In this document: one piece after another, positions 8,017-16,723 of the stretch
Layout of the letters: every line of letters begins with the position of its first letter
Numbering within the stretch: the first letter of the stretch is position 1
NCBI GenBank assembly: GCA_002494165.1
Contig: DLBH01000048.1
Span: 1-28,180, forward strand
Origin: Lachnospiraceae bacterium UBA7026
Lineage (GTDB): Bacteria > Bacillota > Clostridia > Lachnospirales > Lachnospiraceae
DNA: 28,180 nt
Direction of reading: 5' to 3'
Notes under the pieces: generated by a model
Databases searched by the model: none
What the model was told of the DNA's origin: nothing
Seen by the model: the letters and a program-made list of their open reading frames with translations, nothing else
Translations under genes and position numbers: made by a program

Positions 8017-9702
8017 ATGAAGGATAAGAAAATGAAAATAAGTGATCTATTTACAGAAGAAGGTCTCAAAGTTTTAGCTGAGGCTCCGCTTATGGAAAAG
8101 CCGGACATAGAAGTTCCGGATACCGGAAATCTTAATATAGAAGATCCGGATAGGGAACATCTTGTCATGGAGATGGATTCTGAGGAAGAAGACGATGAAG
8201 AGGAAGCTTTCGAAGATGATGACCTGGATGAATATGATGATGCCGTAGAATCCGGGGACGATGATTCTGACCATAAGCCGGACCACAAGCTGGAAGCCTG
8301 TTCTGTCTGTCACAGGACAGAAAGCCAGGGGGCCAAGCTGATCCATATGCCCAATGGCATGTCTATCTGCACGGACTGTATGCAGAAGTCCTTTGACAAC
8401 TTTTCCTCCGGCTTTGGCGGGAATGGAATCCAGTTCCTGGATCTTTCCAGTATGGATTTCAATAATTTGCGGGATATGAACCTGGGAGACCTGCTCTCCG
8501 GTAATATCACGGCCCAGAAGCCCAAACCCAGGAAGGCAAAAAAGAAGAAAAAGAAGGATAAAGCAACTAAACCTGCATTATCCATAAAAAATATTCCTGC
8601 TCCCCACCAGATCAAAGGTCAGCTTGATGAGTATGTGATCGGCCAGGACCATGCTAAAAAGGTCATGTCTGTAGCGGTCTATAACCATTACAAGCGGGTG
8701 ATCACCAATACCATGGATGAGATTGAGATTGACAAGTCCAACATGCTGATGATCGGACCTACCGGCAGCGGTAAGACCCACCTGGTGAGAACACTGGCCC
8801 GGCTGCTCAATGTGCCCCTGGCTATCTGTGATGCCACATCCCTCACTGAGGCCGGTTACATAGGAGATGACGTGGAGAGCGTGCTTTCCAAACTTCTGGC
8901 CAATGCTGATAATGATGTGGAAAAGGCGGAGACAGGAATTATATTTATCGATGAGATCGATAAGATTGCCAAGAAAAAGAATACTACCAGCCGGGATGTC
9001 AGTGGCGAATCCGTCCAGCAGGCCCTGCTTAAGCTGCTCGAAGGCAGTGAGGTGGAGGTACCTGTAGGGGCCAGCTCCAAAAATGCCATGGTGCCCACGG
9101 TCATGATGAATACCAGAAATATCCTCTTCATCTGCGGAGGCGCTTTTCCTGACCTGGAACAGATTATCAAAGAGAGGCTGAATAAGCATTCCTCCATGGG
9201 ATTTTCCGCCGATCTCAAGGATAAGTACGACAAGGAGAAAGACCTTCTCAAATACGTGACTGTGGAGGATATCCGCAAGTTTGGTATGATTCCGGAATTT
9301 ATCGGCAGACTGCCTGTGATTTTCACTTTGAATCCATTGACAAAAGATATGCTGGTTGATATTCTGAAAGAACCAAAAAATGCGATTTTGAAGCAATACC
9401 AGAAACTTCTTGCATTAGATGAAGTAGATCTTCAATTTGAGGAGGAGGCTCTCTACGCCATAGCGGAACAGGCCATGGAGAAGGACACCGGCGCCAGAGC
9501 CCTCAGGTCTATTATCGAGAAGTTTATGCTGGATATTATGTATGAGATACCCAAGGATGATAATATCGGCAGGGTAACCATCACGGAGGACTATATCCGT
9601 AATCACGGCCTGCCCCTTATCGAGATGCGCCAGTACCTGGCCCGGCAGCAGCTGCTGGCGGACAGGGAAAATGACGACAGAGAAACAGAGGACAAAGATT
9701 GA
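8017..9702 (+). CDS. ClpX-type AAA+ unfoldase, divergent, with acidic N-terminal extension
   Basis: AAA+ ATPase of the ClpX family, 561 residues against about 420-430 for ordinary ClpX. Order: residues 1-92 very acidic (DSEEEDDEEE and similar); a zinc-binding domain with Cys95, Cys98, Cys118 and Cys121; a long linker with a Lys-rich stretch (172-186); then the AAA+ core. Walker A GPTGSGKT is at 247-254, the pore loop AGYIGDD at 279-285 (usually GYVGED), Walker B IIFIDEID at 308-315, and EFIGRLP near 427-433. The ClpP-docking IGF loop is MGF here (394-396), and the RKH pore-entry loop is absent (SKNAM at 354-358). The canonical clpP-clpX neighbourhood is also absent. I infer a ClpX paralogue. 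ATG 8032, preceded by AAGGA, is an alternative start five residues in. Confidence 0.88.
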   Translation: MKDKKMKISDLFTEEGLKVLAEAPLMEKPDIEVPDTGNLNIEDPDREHLVMEMDSEEEDDEEEAFEDDDLDEYDDAVESGDDDSDHKPDHKLEACSVCHRTESQGAKLIHMPNGMSICTDCMQKSFDNFSSGFGGNGIQFLDLSSMDFNNLRDMNLGDLLSGNITAQKPKPRKAKKKKKKDKATKPALSIKNIPAPHQIKGQLDEYVIGQDHAKKVMSVAVYNHYKRVITNTMDEIEIDKSNMLMIGPTGSGKTHLVRTLARLLNVPLAICDATSLTEAGYIGDDVESVLSKLLANADNDVEKAETGIIFIDEIDKIAKKKNTTSRDVSGESVQQALLKLLEGSEVEVPVGASSKNAMVPTVMMNTRNILFICGGAFPDLEQIIKERLNKHSSMGFSADLKDKYDKEKDLLKYVTVEDIRKFGMIPEFIGRLPVIFTLNPLTKDMLVDILKEPKNAILKQYQKLLALDEVDLQFEEEALYAIAEQAMEKDTGARALRSIIEKFMLDIMYEIPKDDNIGRVTITEDYIRNHGLPLIEMRQYLARQQLLADRENDDRETEDKD

Positions 9703-9715
9703 TTTGTCCTGGCCC

Positions 9716-9804
9716 TGACAGGTCAGAAACTGACCAGGAGATCATGGACCCTCACTGCAGCTACCAGTGTGGAGTCATCGTGACAGGTCAGGCAGCTGAC
9801 CAGG
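9716..9804. promoter_or_regulatory. Three evenly spaced dyads upstream of fbp
   Basis: The 150-base gap before fbp contains two copies of TGACAGGTCAG-n3/4-CTGACCAGG (9716-9738 and 9781-9804), each a 6-bp perfect dyad GGTCAG/CTGACC. Midway lies another dyad, CACTG-n7-CAGTG (9753-9769). The dyad centres fall at about 9728, 9761 and 9793.5, so the spacing is close to 33 bp, about three helical turns. No U-tract follows, so these are not ordinary terminators. They could be DNA operators or RNA hairpins in a leader; I cannot tell which from sequence. Confidence 0.5.
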
Positions 9805-9852
9805 GATTCACGGGCCAGTTCGTTCATTGATTAGTAATCGGGGGGATTTATT

Positions 9853-11862
9853 ATGACGACAGGAAGCAGACCAATCACGACAGCCGGTGAGAAACATTCC
9901 AAAGATAATCTTAAGTTTCTCGAGCTGCTGTCCACCCAATACCCCAATATAGCCAGAGCCTCTACGGAGATCATTAATTCCAAGGCCTTGCTAAACCTGC
10001 CTAAGGAGACCGAACATTTCGTCTCCGACGTTCATGGAGAGTATGAACAGTTCCTTCATATCATGAGAACCGGGTCCGGAGCCATCCGCAATAAGATTGA
10101 AGATGTCTTCGGCAACACTTTAAGCGCCAGGGAAAAAAAGAGCCTGGCGGCCCTGGTCTACTATCCGGAGGCCAAGATCAAGACCATGAAGCAGGAGCTG
10201 TCCCGGGAGGACCTGTTAGACTGGTACAAGGTATCCCTATACCGCCTGATCGGCGTATGTAAAGAGGCTTCCGCCAAGTATCCCAGATCACGGCTGCGGG
10301 CATCCCTGCCTTCAGACTTTTCCTATATTCTGGAGGAACTGCTCAGTGAGAATAACAGGGTGGTCCAGAAGGAAGAATATTACAATGAGATTTTTGATAC
10401 CATTATCCGCATAGGCCGGGCCGGTGATTTCATCGTGGCCATGGCTAATGTAATCCAGAAGCTGACAGTAACCAGGCTTCATGTGATCGGGGATATCTTT
10501 GACCGGGGACCCGGACCTCATATTATTATGGACTACCTGATGGAGAATAGGGATAACGTGGATATCCAGTGGGGTAACCATGATATGGTATGGATGGGTG
10601 CTGCCGCGGGCCAGAGAGCCTGCGTGGCCAATGTAGTCCGGCTCTGTGCCCGCTATAATAACCTGTCCGTCCTGGAGGACGGCTATGGCATTAATCTTGT
10701 GCCCCTGGCCAGATTTGCCATGGAAACCTACGCGGACGATCCCTGTGAGCGTTTTGACATCCATGCGGTGGATGAACCGGACCCCAGGGAGATTAGTCTC
10801 AATATGAAGATGCATAAGGCTGTAGCCATCATCCAATTTAAGCTGGAGGGCCAGTTAATTATGCGGCGGCCCGAGTTCGGTATGGATAAGAGGCTGCTCA
10901 TGGATAAGATTGATTATGAAAAAGGAACCATCACCATAGGCGGCCAGGAATATGAACTATTAGATAAGCATTTCCCAACAGTGGACCCGGCAGATCCCTG
11001 GCAGCTGTCTCCTGCTGAGGAAGAGGTGGTCCGCAGGCTGGTCCTTAATTTTAAGAACTGTGACCGGCTGCAGGAGCATGTGCGTTTTCTCTTTAATAAG
11101 GGAGCCATGTATCTCTGCCATAATTCCTACCTGCTCTACCACGGCTGCGTACCTCTCAATGAGGACGGCAGCTTCCGCAAGGTTACCATAGGCGGCCAGG
11201 AATACCAGGGCAAGGCCCTCTACGATATCCTGGAGTACTATGCCAGAAAGGGCTATTATGAGCAGGATAACCTGGAGGAACATGAATTTGGCAAGGATAT
11301 CATGTGGTACACCTGGTCCAATGAGAATTCCCCGGTATACGGCAAGGAAAAGATGGCCACCTTTGAGCGATATTTCCTGGCGGAGAAATCTTTGCAGCAG
11401 GAGAAAAAAGACTACTATTATACTCTGATTGACAAGGAGGAGGTGGCGGACCGGATTCTGTCGGCATTCGGTATCGATCCGGCCCGGGGCCATATTCTCA
11501 ACGGCCATATGCCTGTCCATGCCAAATCCGGGGAGTCACCGGTTAAGTGCGGCGGCAAAGTCATGATTATCGACGGCGGCTTCTCACGGGCCTACCAGAG
11601 CACCACAGGAATCGCCGGCTATACCCTGATTTATAATTCCAGGGGACTCCGCCTTGTATCCCACGAGGCCTTTACCTCGACGGAAGATGTGATTGAGAAA
11701 GAGATTGACGTTCATTCCAGTACAGTAATCCGTGAGTTTTCCTCCCGTCGGGAGAGGGTGGGTGACACGGATGAAGGCCAGAAGATGAGGGAGAAGATCC
11801 AGGACCTGGAGGATCTGCTTCATGCTTACCGGACCGGTCTGATTCTGGAAAAGGACCATTAG
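9853..11862 (+). CDS. fbp: Class III fructose-1,6-bisphosphatase
   Basis: Gluconeogenic enzyme hydrolysing fructose 1,6-bisphosphate to fructose 6-phosphate, of the Firmicutes-type class III family built on a calcineurin-like metallophosphatase fold. The 669 residues match the family (about 640-670). Metal motifs are visible: VSDVHGEYEQF (D-x-H), VIGDIFDRGPGPH (GDxFDRG), WGNHDMVWMG (GNHD), and late NGHMPVHAKSGE with IIDGGFSRAYQ. The ATG follows a GGGGGGATT ribosome site eight bases away. The gap to the preceding gene holds three regularly spaced dyads, a candidate control region. The aconitase-family gene begins 43 bases downstream. Confidence 0.95.
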   Translation: MTTGSRPITTAGEKHSKDNLKFLELLSTQYPNIARASTEIINSKALLNLPKETEHFVSDVHGEYEQFLHIMRTGSGAIRNKIEDVFGNTLSAREKKSLAALVYYPEAKIKTMKQELSREDLLDWYKVSLYRLIGVCKEASAKYPRSRLRASLPSDFSYILEELLSENNRVVQKEEYYNEIFDTIIRIGRAGDFIVAMANVIQKLTVTRLHVIGDIFDRGPGPHIIMDYLMENRDNVDIQWGNHDMVWMGAAAGQRACVANVVRLCARYNNLSVLEDGYGINLVPLARFAMETYADDPCERFDIHAVDEPDPREISLNMKMHKAVAIIQFKLEGQLIMRRPEFGMDKRLLMDKIDYEKGTITIGGQEYELLDKHFPTVDPADPWQLSPAEEEVVRRLVLNFKNCDRLQEHVRFLFNKGAMYLCHNSYLLYHGCVPLNEDGSFRKVTIGGQEYQGKALYDILEYYARKGYYEQDNLEEHEFGKDIMWYTWSNENSPVYGKEKMATFERYFLAEKSLQQEKKDYYYTLIDKEEVADRILSAFGIDPARGHILNGHMPVHAKSGESPVKCGGKVMIIDGGFSRAYQSTTGIAGYTLIYNSRGLRLVSHEAFTSTEDVIEKEIDVHSSTVIREFSSRRERVGDTDEGQKMREKIQDLEDLLHAYRTGLILEKDH

Positions 11863-11883
11863 AAGAAATATAATATATATAAT
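11846..11883 (+). promoter_or_regulatory. Possible promoter before the aconitase-family gene
   Basis: A TATAAT at 11869-11874 has TGGAAA (four of six matches to TTGACA) 17 bases upstream at 11846-11851, partly inside the fbp 3' end. A second TATAAT is at 11878-11883. The gap is strongly AT-rich, unlike the flanking genes. AT-rich DNA gives such matches by chance, so the call is tentative. Confidence 0.3.
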
Positions 11884-11905
11884 TTGAATTTTAGGAGGTC
11901 AACTG

Positions 11906-14203
11906 ATGATTGAATTATTAAAGACAGGCGCCTATCTGGTCAATGGCAGAGAACTGGTGGAGGACACCAGGGAAGCTGCTGCCCGGCTGACAGACCTGGT
12001 TGGTAAGGATGTTCCGTCTAAGGCAGAGGCGGCCAAAGCCACCATCGCCTATGGAATCCTTAAGGACCATAATACATCCGGCAGAATGGACAAGCTTCAG
12101 ATCCGCTTTGACAAACTGACATCCCACGATATCACCTATGTGGGTATCATTCAGACAGCCCGCGCTTCGGGACTTGAAAAGTTCCCCATGCCTTACGTGC
12201 TGACCAACTGCCACAATAGTCTCTGTGCGGTTGGTGGTACCATTAATGAGGATGATCATATGTTTGGCCTGACCTGTGCCAAGAAGTATGGTGGTATCTA
12301 TGTACCGCCCCACCAGGCAGTCATTCACCAGTTTGCCAGAGAGATGCTGGCCTGCGGCGGCAGCATGATCTTAGGTTCTGACTCTCACACCCGCTACGGT
12401 GCCCTGGGCACTATGGCCATGGGTGAGGGCGGTCCTGAGTTGGTAAAACAGCTGCTTAACCAGACTTATGACATCAATATGCCAGGCGTCATCGCCATCT
12501 ATCTGACCGGGGAACCGGTCCTTGGTGTAGGACCCCAGGATGTGGCCCTGGCCATCATCGGAGCCGTCTTTAAAAACGGATATGTCAACAATAAGGTCAT
12601 GGAGTTTGTCGGCCCTGGTGTTGACAAGCTGTCGGCAGATTTCAGGATCGGTGTGGATGTCATGACCACAGAGACCACCTGCCTGTCCTCCATCTGGCAG
12701 ACAGATGAGACCATCCGCGAGTTCTATGAGATTCACGGAAGAGAAAATGATTACAAAGAGTTAAAGCCCGGTGACCTGGCCTATTACGATGGCGTAGTCA
12801 AGGTGGATCTGTCCAAAATCCGCCCCATGATTGCCATGCCATTCCACCCGAGCAATACCTACACCATAGAAGAACTGAACAGTAACTTAGAGGACATCCT
12901 CTATGACTGTGAGCAGAAGGCCCTGGTCAGCCTGGACGGCCAGGTGGACTTCCAGCTGAGGGACAAGATCCGTAACGGCCGGCTTTATGTGGAGCAGGGC
13001 ATCATCGCCGGCTGTGCCGGTGGAGGTTTTGAGAACCTCTGTGACGCGGCGGATATCATCCGTGGTCACTCCATCGGCTCCGATGAGTTCACCCTCAGTG
13101 TATATCCTGCAAGCACTCCCATTTTCATGGAACTTGTCAGGAATGGGGCGGCGGCTGACTTTATGGCAGCGGGAGCTATCGTCAAGACTGCATTCTGCGG
13201 TCCCTGTTTTGGAGCAGGTGATACACCGTCCAACAACAGTTTGAGTATCCGTCACTCCACCAGGAATTTCCCCAACCGGGAGGGTTCCAAGCTTCAGAAC
13301 GGCCAGATTGCCTCTGTGGCTCTCATGGATGCCAGGTCCATCGCTGCCACGGCGGCCAGCAAGGGCTTCCTGACCCCGGCTACAGACCTGGATCTGGAGT
13401 TTAGCGGCAAGAAGTACCACTTTGATTCTACAATCTACGAAAACCGTGTCTTTGACAGTAAGGGTCAGGCTGATCCTTCCGTGGAGATAAAGTTTGGTCC
13501 CAACATTAAGGATTGGCCTAAGATGAGTGCCCTTCCTGAGCATATGATCCTCAAGGTGGTCTCCGAGATTCATGATCCGGTCACCACCACCGACGAGCTG
13601 ATTCCGTCAGGAGAAACCTCCTCCTACCGGTCCAATCCTCTTGGCCTGGCAGAGTTTACCCTGTCCAGAAAAGATCCTTCCTATGTGGGTAAGGCCAAGG
13701 AGGTCCAGAAGGCCCAGAAGGCCATCGAGGCAGGAGCGGATCCTCTGAAAGCCCTTCCCGGCCTTGCCGGGATTGTGGAAACCCTGTGGGAAAGCTTCCC
13801 GGACATCAGCAGGGCCAACACCGGAGTGGGATCCACCATTTTTGCCGTGAAGCCCGGAGACGGGTCTGCCAGAGAGCAGGCGGCTTCCTGCCAGAAAGTA
13901 CTGGGCGGCTGGGCCAATATTGCCAATGAGTATGCTACTAAGCGCTACCGGTCTAACCTGATCAACTGGGGCATGCTGCCCTTCCTCATTCCAGAGGGAG
14001 ACCTGCCTTTTACCAACGGTGATTACCTCTTTATCCCTGATGTGAGAAAGGGAGTGGAGGATAAGGCATCATCCTTCCAGGCTTATGTGGTCAAGGGTGA
14101 CAAGATGCAGCCCTTTACTTTGAAGATGGGTGACCTGACCGACGATGAGCGTAAGATTATCCTTGAGGGATGTCTGATCAATTACAACCGGTCTAAAATG
14201 TAG
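11906..14203 (+). CDS. Aconitase-family hydratase
   Basis: Member of the aconitase/isopropylmalate dehydratase superfamily, 765 residues, with a predicted 4Fe-4S cluster. The substrate is probably citrate/isocitrate, but this is not proven from sequence. Seen: [20 protein letters not shown] (aconitase DSHT region), a likely first cluster ligand Cys370 in AGCAGGG, and Cys431/Cys434 in FCGPCFGAG. The 61- and 3-residue spacing is close to that of classical aconitases. The usual GSCTNS around the first ligand is replaced by AGCAGGG. A C-terminal swivel domain is suggested by [19 protein letters not shown] perfect AGGAGGT site precedes the ATG. It could supply 2-oxoglutarate precursors. The ilvBN neighbours make a branched-chain role imaginable, but ordinary aconitate hydratase is the simpler reading. 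Confidence 0.8.
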   Translation: MIELLKTGAYLVNGRELVEDTREAAARLTDLVGKDVPSKAEAAKATIAYGILKDHNTSGRMDKLQIRFDKLTSHDITYVGIIQTARASGLEKFPMPYVLTNCHNSLCAVGGTINEDDHMFGLTCAKKYGGIYVPPHQAVIHQFAREMLACGGSMILGSDSHTRYGALGTMAMGEGGPELVKQLLNQTYDINMPGVIAIYLTGEPVLGVGPQDVALAIIGAVFKNGYVNNKVMEFVGPGVDKLSADFRIGVDVMTTETTCLSSIWQTDETIREFYEIHGRENDYKELKPGDLAYYDGVVKVDLSKIRPMIAMPFHPSNTYTIEELNSNLEDILYDCEQKALVSLDGQVDFQLRDKIRNGRLYVEQGIIAGCAGGGFENLCDAADIIRGHSIGSDEFTLSVYPASTPIFMELVRNGAAADFMAAGAIVKTAFCGPCFGAGDTPSNNSLSIRHSTRNFPNREGSKLQNGQIASVALMDARSIAATAASKGFLTPATDLDLEFSGKKYHFDSTIYENRVFDSKGQADPSVEIKFGPNIKDWPKMSALPEHMILKVVSEIHDPVTTTDELIPSGETSSYRSNPLGLAEFTLSRKDPSYVGKAKEVQKAQKAIEAGADPLKALPGLAGIVETLWESFPDISRANTGVGSTIFAVKPGDGSAREQAASCQKVLGGWANIANEYATKRYRSNLINWGMLPFLIPEGDLPFTNGDYLFIPDVRKGVEDKASSFQAYVVKGDKMQPFTLKMGDLTDDERKIILEGCLINYNRSKM

Positions 14204-14318
14204 GCCAGGCGGAACAACAGATCATCCATGTACCGATATAGAGAAATTAGTGAACCACAAAGGACAGATTTCGGGTATTTTGAAAGAGAAATCTTATAGA
14301 TAAAAGGAGTATCAGGAA

Positions 14319-16052
14319 ATGAAAATCTCGGGAAACCAGCTGTTTGCGACAGCGATGAAAAAAGAAGGAGTTGACACTATATTTGCCTATCCGGGTGGAA
14401 TGGTCGTCAATCTTCTTGACGCCCTTTATGACCATCCGGGTATTGACCTTGTCCTGCCCCGGCATGAGCAAGGGGCGGTCCATATGGCGGATGGATATGC
14501 CCGGGCTACAGGCAAGGTAGGGGTGTGCCTTGTCACCAGTGGCCCCGGAGCCACCAATCTGGTTACCGGTATTGCCAATGCCAATTATGACAGTATTCCT
14601 ATCGTTTGCTTTACCGGCCAGGTATCGGAGAACCTCATAGGCAATGATGCCTTCCAGGAGGTAGACATCATAGGTGTGACCAGGCATGTGGCCAAGTTTG
14701 TCATTATGGTCCGTGAACGGGAAATGTTAGCCCAGCGGATCAAAGAAGCCTTTTATATAGCCAGGTCCGGCAAGCCGGGTCCGGTCTTAGTGGACCTTCC
14801 TACTGATGTTATGGCAGAGCTGGGATCCACTTCCTATCCTACCAATGTAAACATCCGGGGTTACAAGCCCAATAAGGGTGTTCACATGGGCCAGCTCAAA
14901 AAGGCCATCACTATGATGAAGAGAGCGAAAAAGCCCATATTCCTCATAGGCGGCGGCGTCAACCTGGCCGGAGCCCAAGAGGAGATGACCACTTTGGCTG
15001 CGAAACTGGAGGTCCCGGTAATCACCACAGTCATGGGCCGGGGTGCCATTAATACGGAGCATCCTCTTTTTATAGGGGATATCGGTATGCATGGATCCTA
15101 TGCGGCCAACAGGGCGGCTAACGAAGCGGACCTGATCTTTGCCATCGGCTGTCGGTTTGGTGACCGGGTGACCGGAGATGTCAAGAACTTTGCCCCCAGG
15201 GCCAAGATTGTCCATATAGATATCGAATCGGCCTCCATTTCCAGGAACGTCACCGTTGATATTCCTATCGTAGCCGACGCCAAGGCTGCCATCGAAAAGA
15301 TTATCAGCCATACCCAGCCCATGACTCACAGCCGCTGGGTCAAGGAAGTCAAGAGCTGGGACCAGGAGCATCCTCTGGCCATGGATGTGAAGGAGGGAGT
15401 CAGCCCCCAGAAGATTATAGAAACCCTCAATGAACTCTATGCTGACAGGGATACGATCTATACAGCCGATGTAGGCCAGCACCAGATGTGGGCCAGCCAG
15501 TATCTGCGTCTGGACCCCAGGCACCGGCTCTATCAGAGCGGCGGTCTCGGAGCCATGGGCTTCGGCCTGCCTTCCGCTATAGGTGCCCGTATCGGTATGC
15601 CTGAGAAATCGGTCGTATCTATCAACGGTGACGGCGGTTTCCAGATGAATATCCAGGAGATGGCGACGGCGGTCTGCCAGGAACTGCCCATGGTCATTGT
15701 CATTTTCAACAATACCAAGCTGGGTATGGTAAGGCAGATGCAGACCCTTTTCTGTAAGAAGCGTTATATGATCACTTGTCTGGCTTCCCATAAGTCCTGT
15801 AAGGGAAAATGCGGACAGCCGGGCTATGAGTGTCCGGAGTACACACCTAATTTTGTTAAGATCGCCGAGGCCTACGGCAGCAAGGGCTACCGGGTGACAG
15901 AGGACAGCCAGCTGGCTGACACCATCCTGGAGGCGAGAAACTATGCTGAGGCCAACAATAAGCCGGTAATTGTAGAGTGCATCGTATCACCTGACGAGCT
16001 GGTTCTGCCCATGATCAAGGGTGGGGCAAGCTTTGATGATATTTTGTTGTAG
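14319..16052 (+). CDS. ilvB: Acetolactate synthase large (catalytic) subunit
   Basis: Thiamine-diphosphate enzyme condensing two pyruvates, or pyruvate and 2-oxobutyrate, in the first common step of branched-chain amino acid synthesis. Catalytic Glu50 is in LPRHEQGAVHMADGYARATG. The FAD/middle domain spans about 190-325. The diphosphate-binding motif GDGGFQMN starts at 437 and continues to IFNNTKLGMVRQ. The 577-residue length is slightly above usual because a cysteine-rich stretch (Cys479, 487, 494, 498, 505) lies between the LFCKKRY and PNFVKIAEAYG segments. The usual Trp of the VRQWQ motif is Met474 here. A strong AAAAGGAG precedes the ATG. ilvN follows 11 bases later. The 115-base upstream gap shows no leader peptide or T-box that I can recognise. 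Confidence 0.95.
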   Translation: MKISGNQLFATAMKKEGVDTIFAYPGGMVVNLLDALYDHPGIDLVLPRHEQGAVHMADGYARATGKVGVCLVTSGPGATNLVTGIANANYDSIPIVCFTGQVSENLIGNDAFQEVDIIGVTRHVAKFVIMVREREMLAQRIKEAFYIARSGKPGPVLVDLPTDVMAELGSTSYPTNVNIRGYKPNKGVHMGQLKKAITMMKRAKKPIFLIGGGVNLAGAQEEMTTLAAKLEVPVITTVMGRGAINTEHPLFIGDIGMHGSYAANRAANEADLIFAIGCRFGDRVTGDVKNFAPRAKIVHIDIESASISRNVTVDIPIVADAKAAIEKIISHTQPMTHSRWVKEVKSWDQEHPLAMDVKEGVSPQKIIETLNELYADRDTIYTADVGQHQMWASQYLRLDPRHRLYQSGGLGAMGFGLPSAIGARIGMPEKSVVSINGDGGFQMNIQEMATAVCQELPMVIVIFNNTKLGMVRQMQTLFCKKRYMITCLASHKSCKGKCGQPGYECPEYTPNFVKIAEAYGSKGYRVTEDSQLADTILEARNYAEANNKPVIVECIVSPDELVLPMIKGGASFDDILL

Positions 16053-16063
16053 GAGGGTAAGAC

Positions 16064-16582
16064 ATGAGAGTATTAGATACCACAAAAAAGAAACGCTGGG
16101 TCTCCCTCTATGTGGAGAACCGTATCGGTGTCCTGGCCCGGATCTCGGGCATGATGTCCGGCAAATCCTATAACATTGACAGCATCACTGTGGGAACCAC
16201 AGAAGACCCGACCATCTCCCGGATGACCATCGGCCTGTCTTCTGATGACGCCACCTTTGAGCAGATCAAAAAGCAGCTTAACCGCTGTGTTGAGGTCATC
16301 AAGCTCAATGATATTACCGATGCCTCAGCCCATATGAAAGAGATTCTTTTCATCAAGATTCATGATTGTTCTGAGTTTGAGAAGGGAGAGATCTTCCGGA
16401 TCGCCCAGGTCTTCGGCTCCAAACCCATAGACTATGGCATCAACAGCGTGCTCCTGGAAAATGTCAGTACAGAGGGTCGCAACAATGACCTGATCGCCTT
16501 GCTGCAGAAGAAGTTTGACAATGTAGAGATTGTCCGGGGCGGAATCGTTGCCATCGACTCCATCAGTATGATAGACCGGTAA
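16064..16582 (+). CDS. ilvN: Acetolactate synthase small (regulatory) subunit
   Basis: Regulatory partner of IlvB that binds valine in the family and stimulates the catalytic subunit. The 172-residue protein has an N-terminal ACT domain (WVSLYVENRIGVLARISGMM, then YNIDSITVG, about 11-85) and the C-terminal small-subunit domain (about 90-168). The length matches the typical single-ACT form. An AGGAGG site lies seven bases before the ATG, and the gene directly follows ilvB. A strong intrinsic terminator begins 17 bases after the stop codon, so ilvN closes the metabolic operon. Confidence 0.95.
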   Translation: MRVLDTTKKKRWVSLYVENRIGVLARISGMMSGKSYNIDSITVGTTEDPTISRMTIGLSSDDATFEQIKKQLNRCVEVIKLNDITDASAHMKEILFIKIHDCSEFEKGEIFRIAQVFGSKPIDYGINSVLLENVSTEGRNNDLIALLQKKFDNVEIVRGGIVAIDSISMIDR

Positions 16583-16598
16583 ATACCATGATAGTATC

Positions 16599-16630
16599 AA
16601 CCGGCAGTCTTAGACTGCCGGTTTTCTTAT
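16599..16630 (+). terminator. Intrinsic terminator after ilvN
   Basis: Perfect inverted repeat CCGGCAGTC-TTA-GACTGCCGG (16601-16621), extended to 11 bp by AA/TT, followed by TTTTCTTATTTT. It lies 17 bases after the ilvN stop and separates the metabolic genes from the secreted-protein block. Confidence 0.93.
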
Positions 16631-16656
16631 TTTCATATATATTTTTTTACAAAAGA

Positions 16657-16674
16657 AAATATTCATGAATATTT
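16657..16674. promoter_or_regulatory. 18-bp perfect palindrome upstream of the SH3-protein promoter
   Basis: AAATATTCATGAATATTT reads identically on both strands. It lies about 36 bases upstream of the extended -10 TGTTATAAT at 16707-16715, where an activator or upstream operator could bind. It is not followed by a U-rich tract that would make it a terminator. The surrounding DNA is very AT-rich, so some chance symmetry is expected, but 18 perfect bases is long. Confidence 0.45.
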
Positions 16675-16706
16675 ATTATATATTTTAATACTTTTTATCA
16701 AGTATA

Positions 16707-16723
16707 TGTTATAATATTATAAT
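16707..16723 (+). promoter_or_regulatory. Extended -10 promoter element of the SH3-protein gene
   Basis: TGTTATAAT at 16707-16715 is a perfect extended -10. A second TATAAT is at 16718-16723. No good -35 box lies 16-18 bases upstream, which extended -10 promoters can tolerate. It would give a leader of about 115 bases before the ATG at 16838. Confidence 0.5.

Noticed and set aside
9721..9735. Intrinsic terminator after the ClpX-like gene
   Set aside because: GGTCAG-AAA-CTGACC forms a hairpin but is followed by AGGAGATC rather than a T-rich tract.
14204..14318. Attenuator, T-box or leader peptide before ilvB
   Set aside because: There is no run of Leu, Ile or Val codons, no T-box consensus and no terminator hairpin in the 115-base gap.
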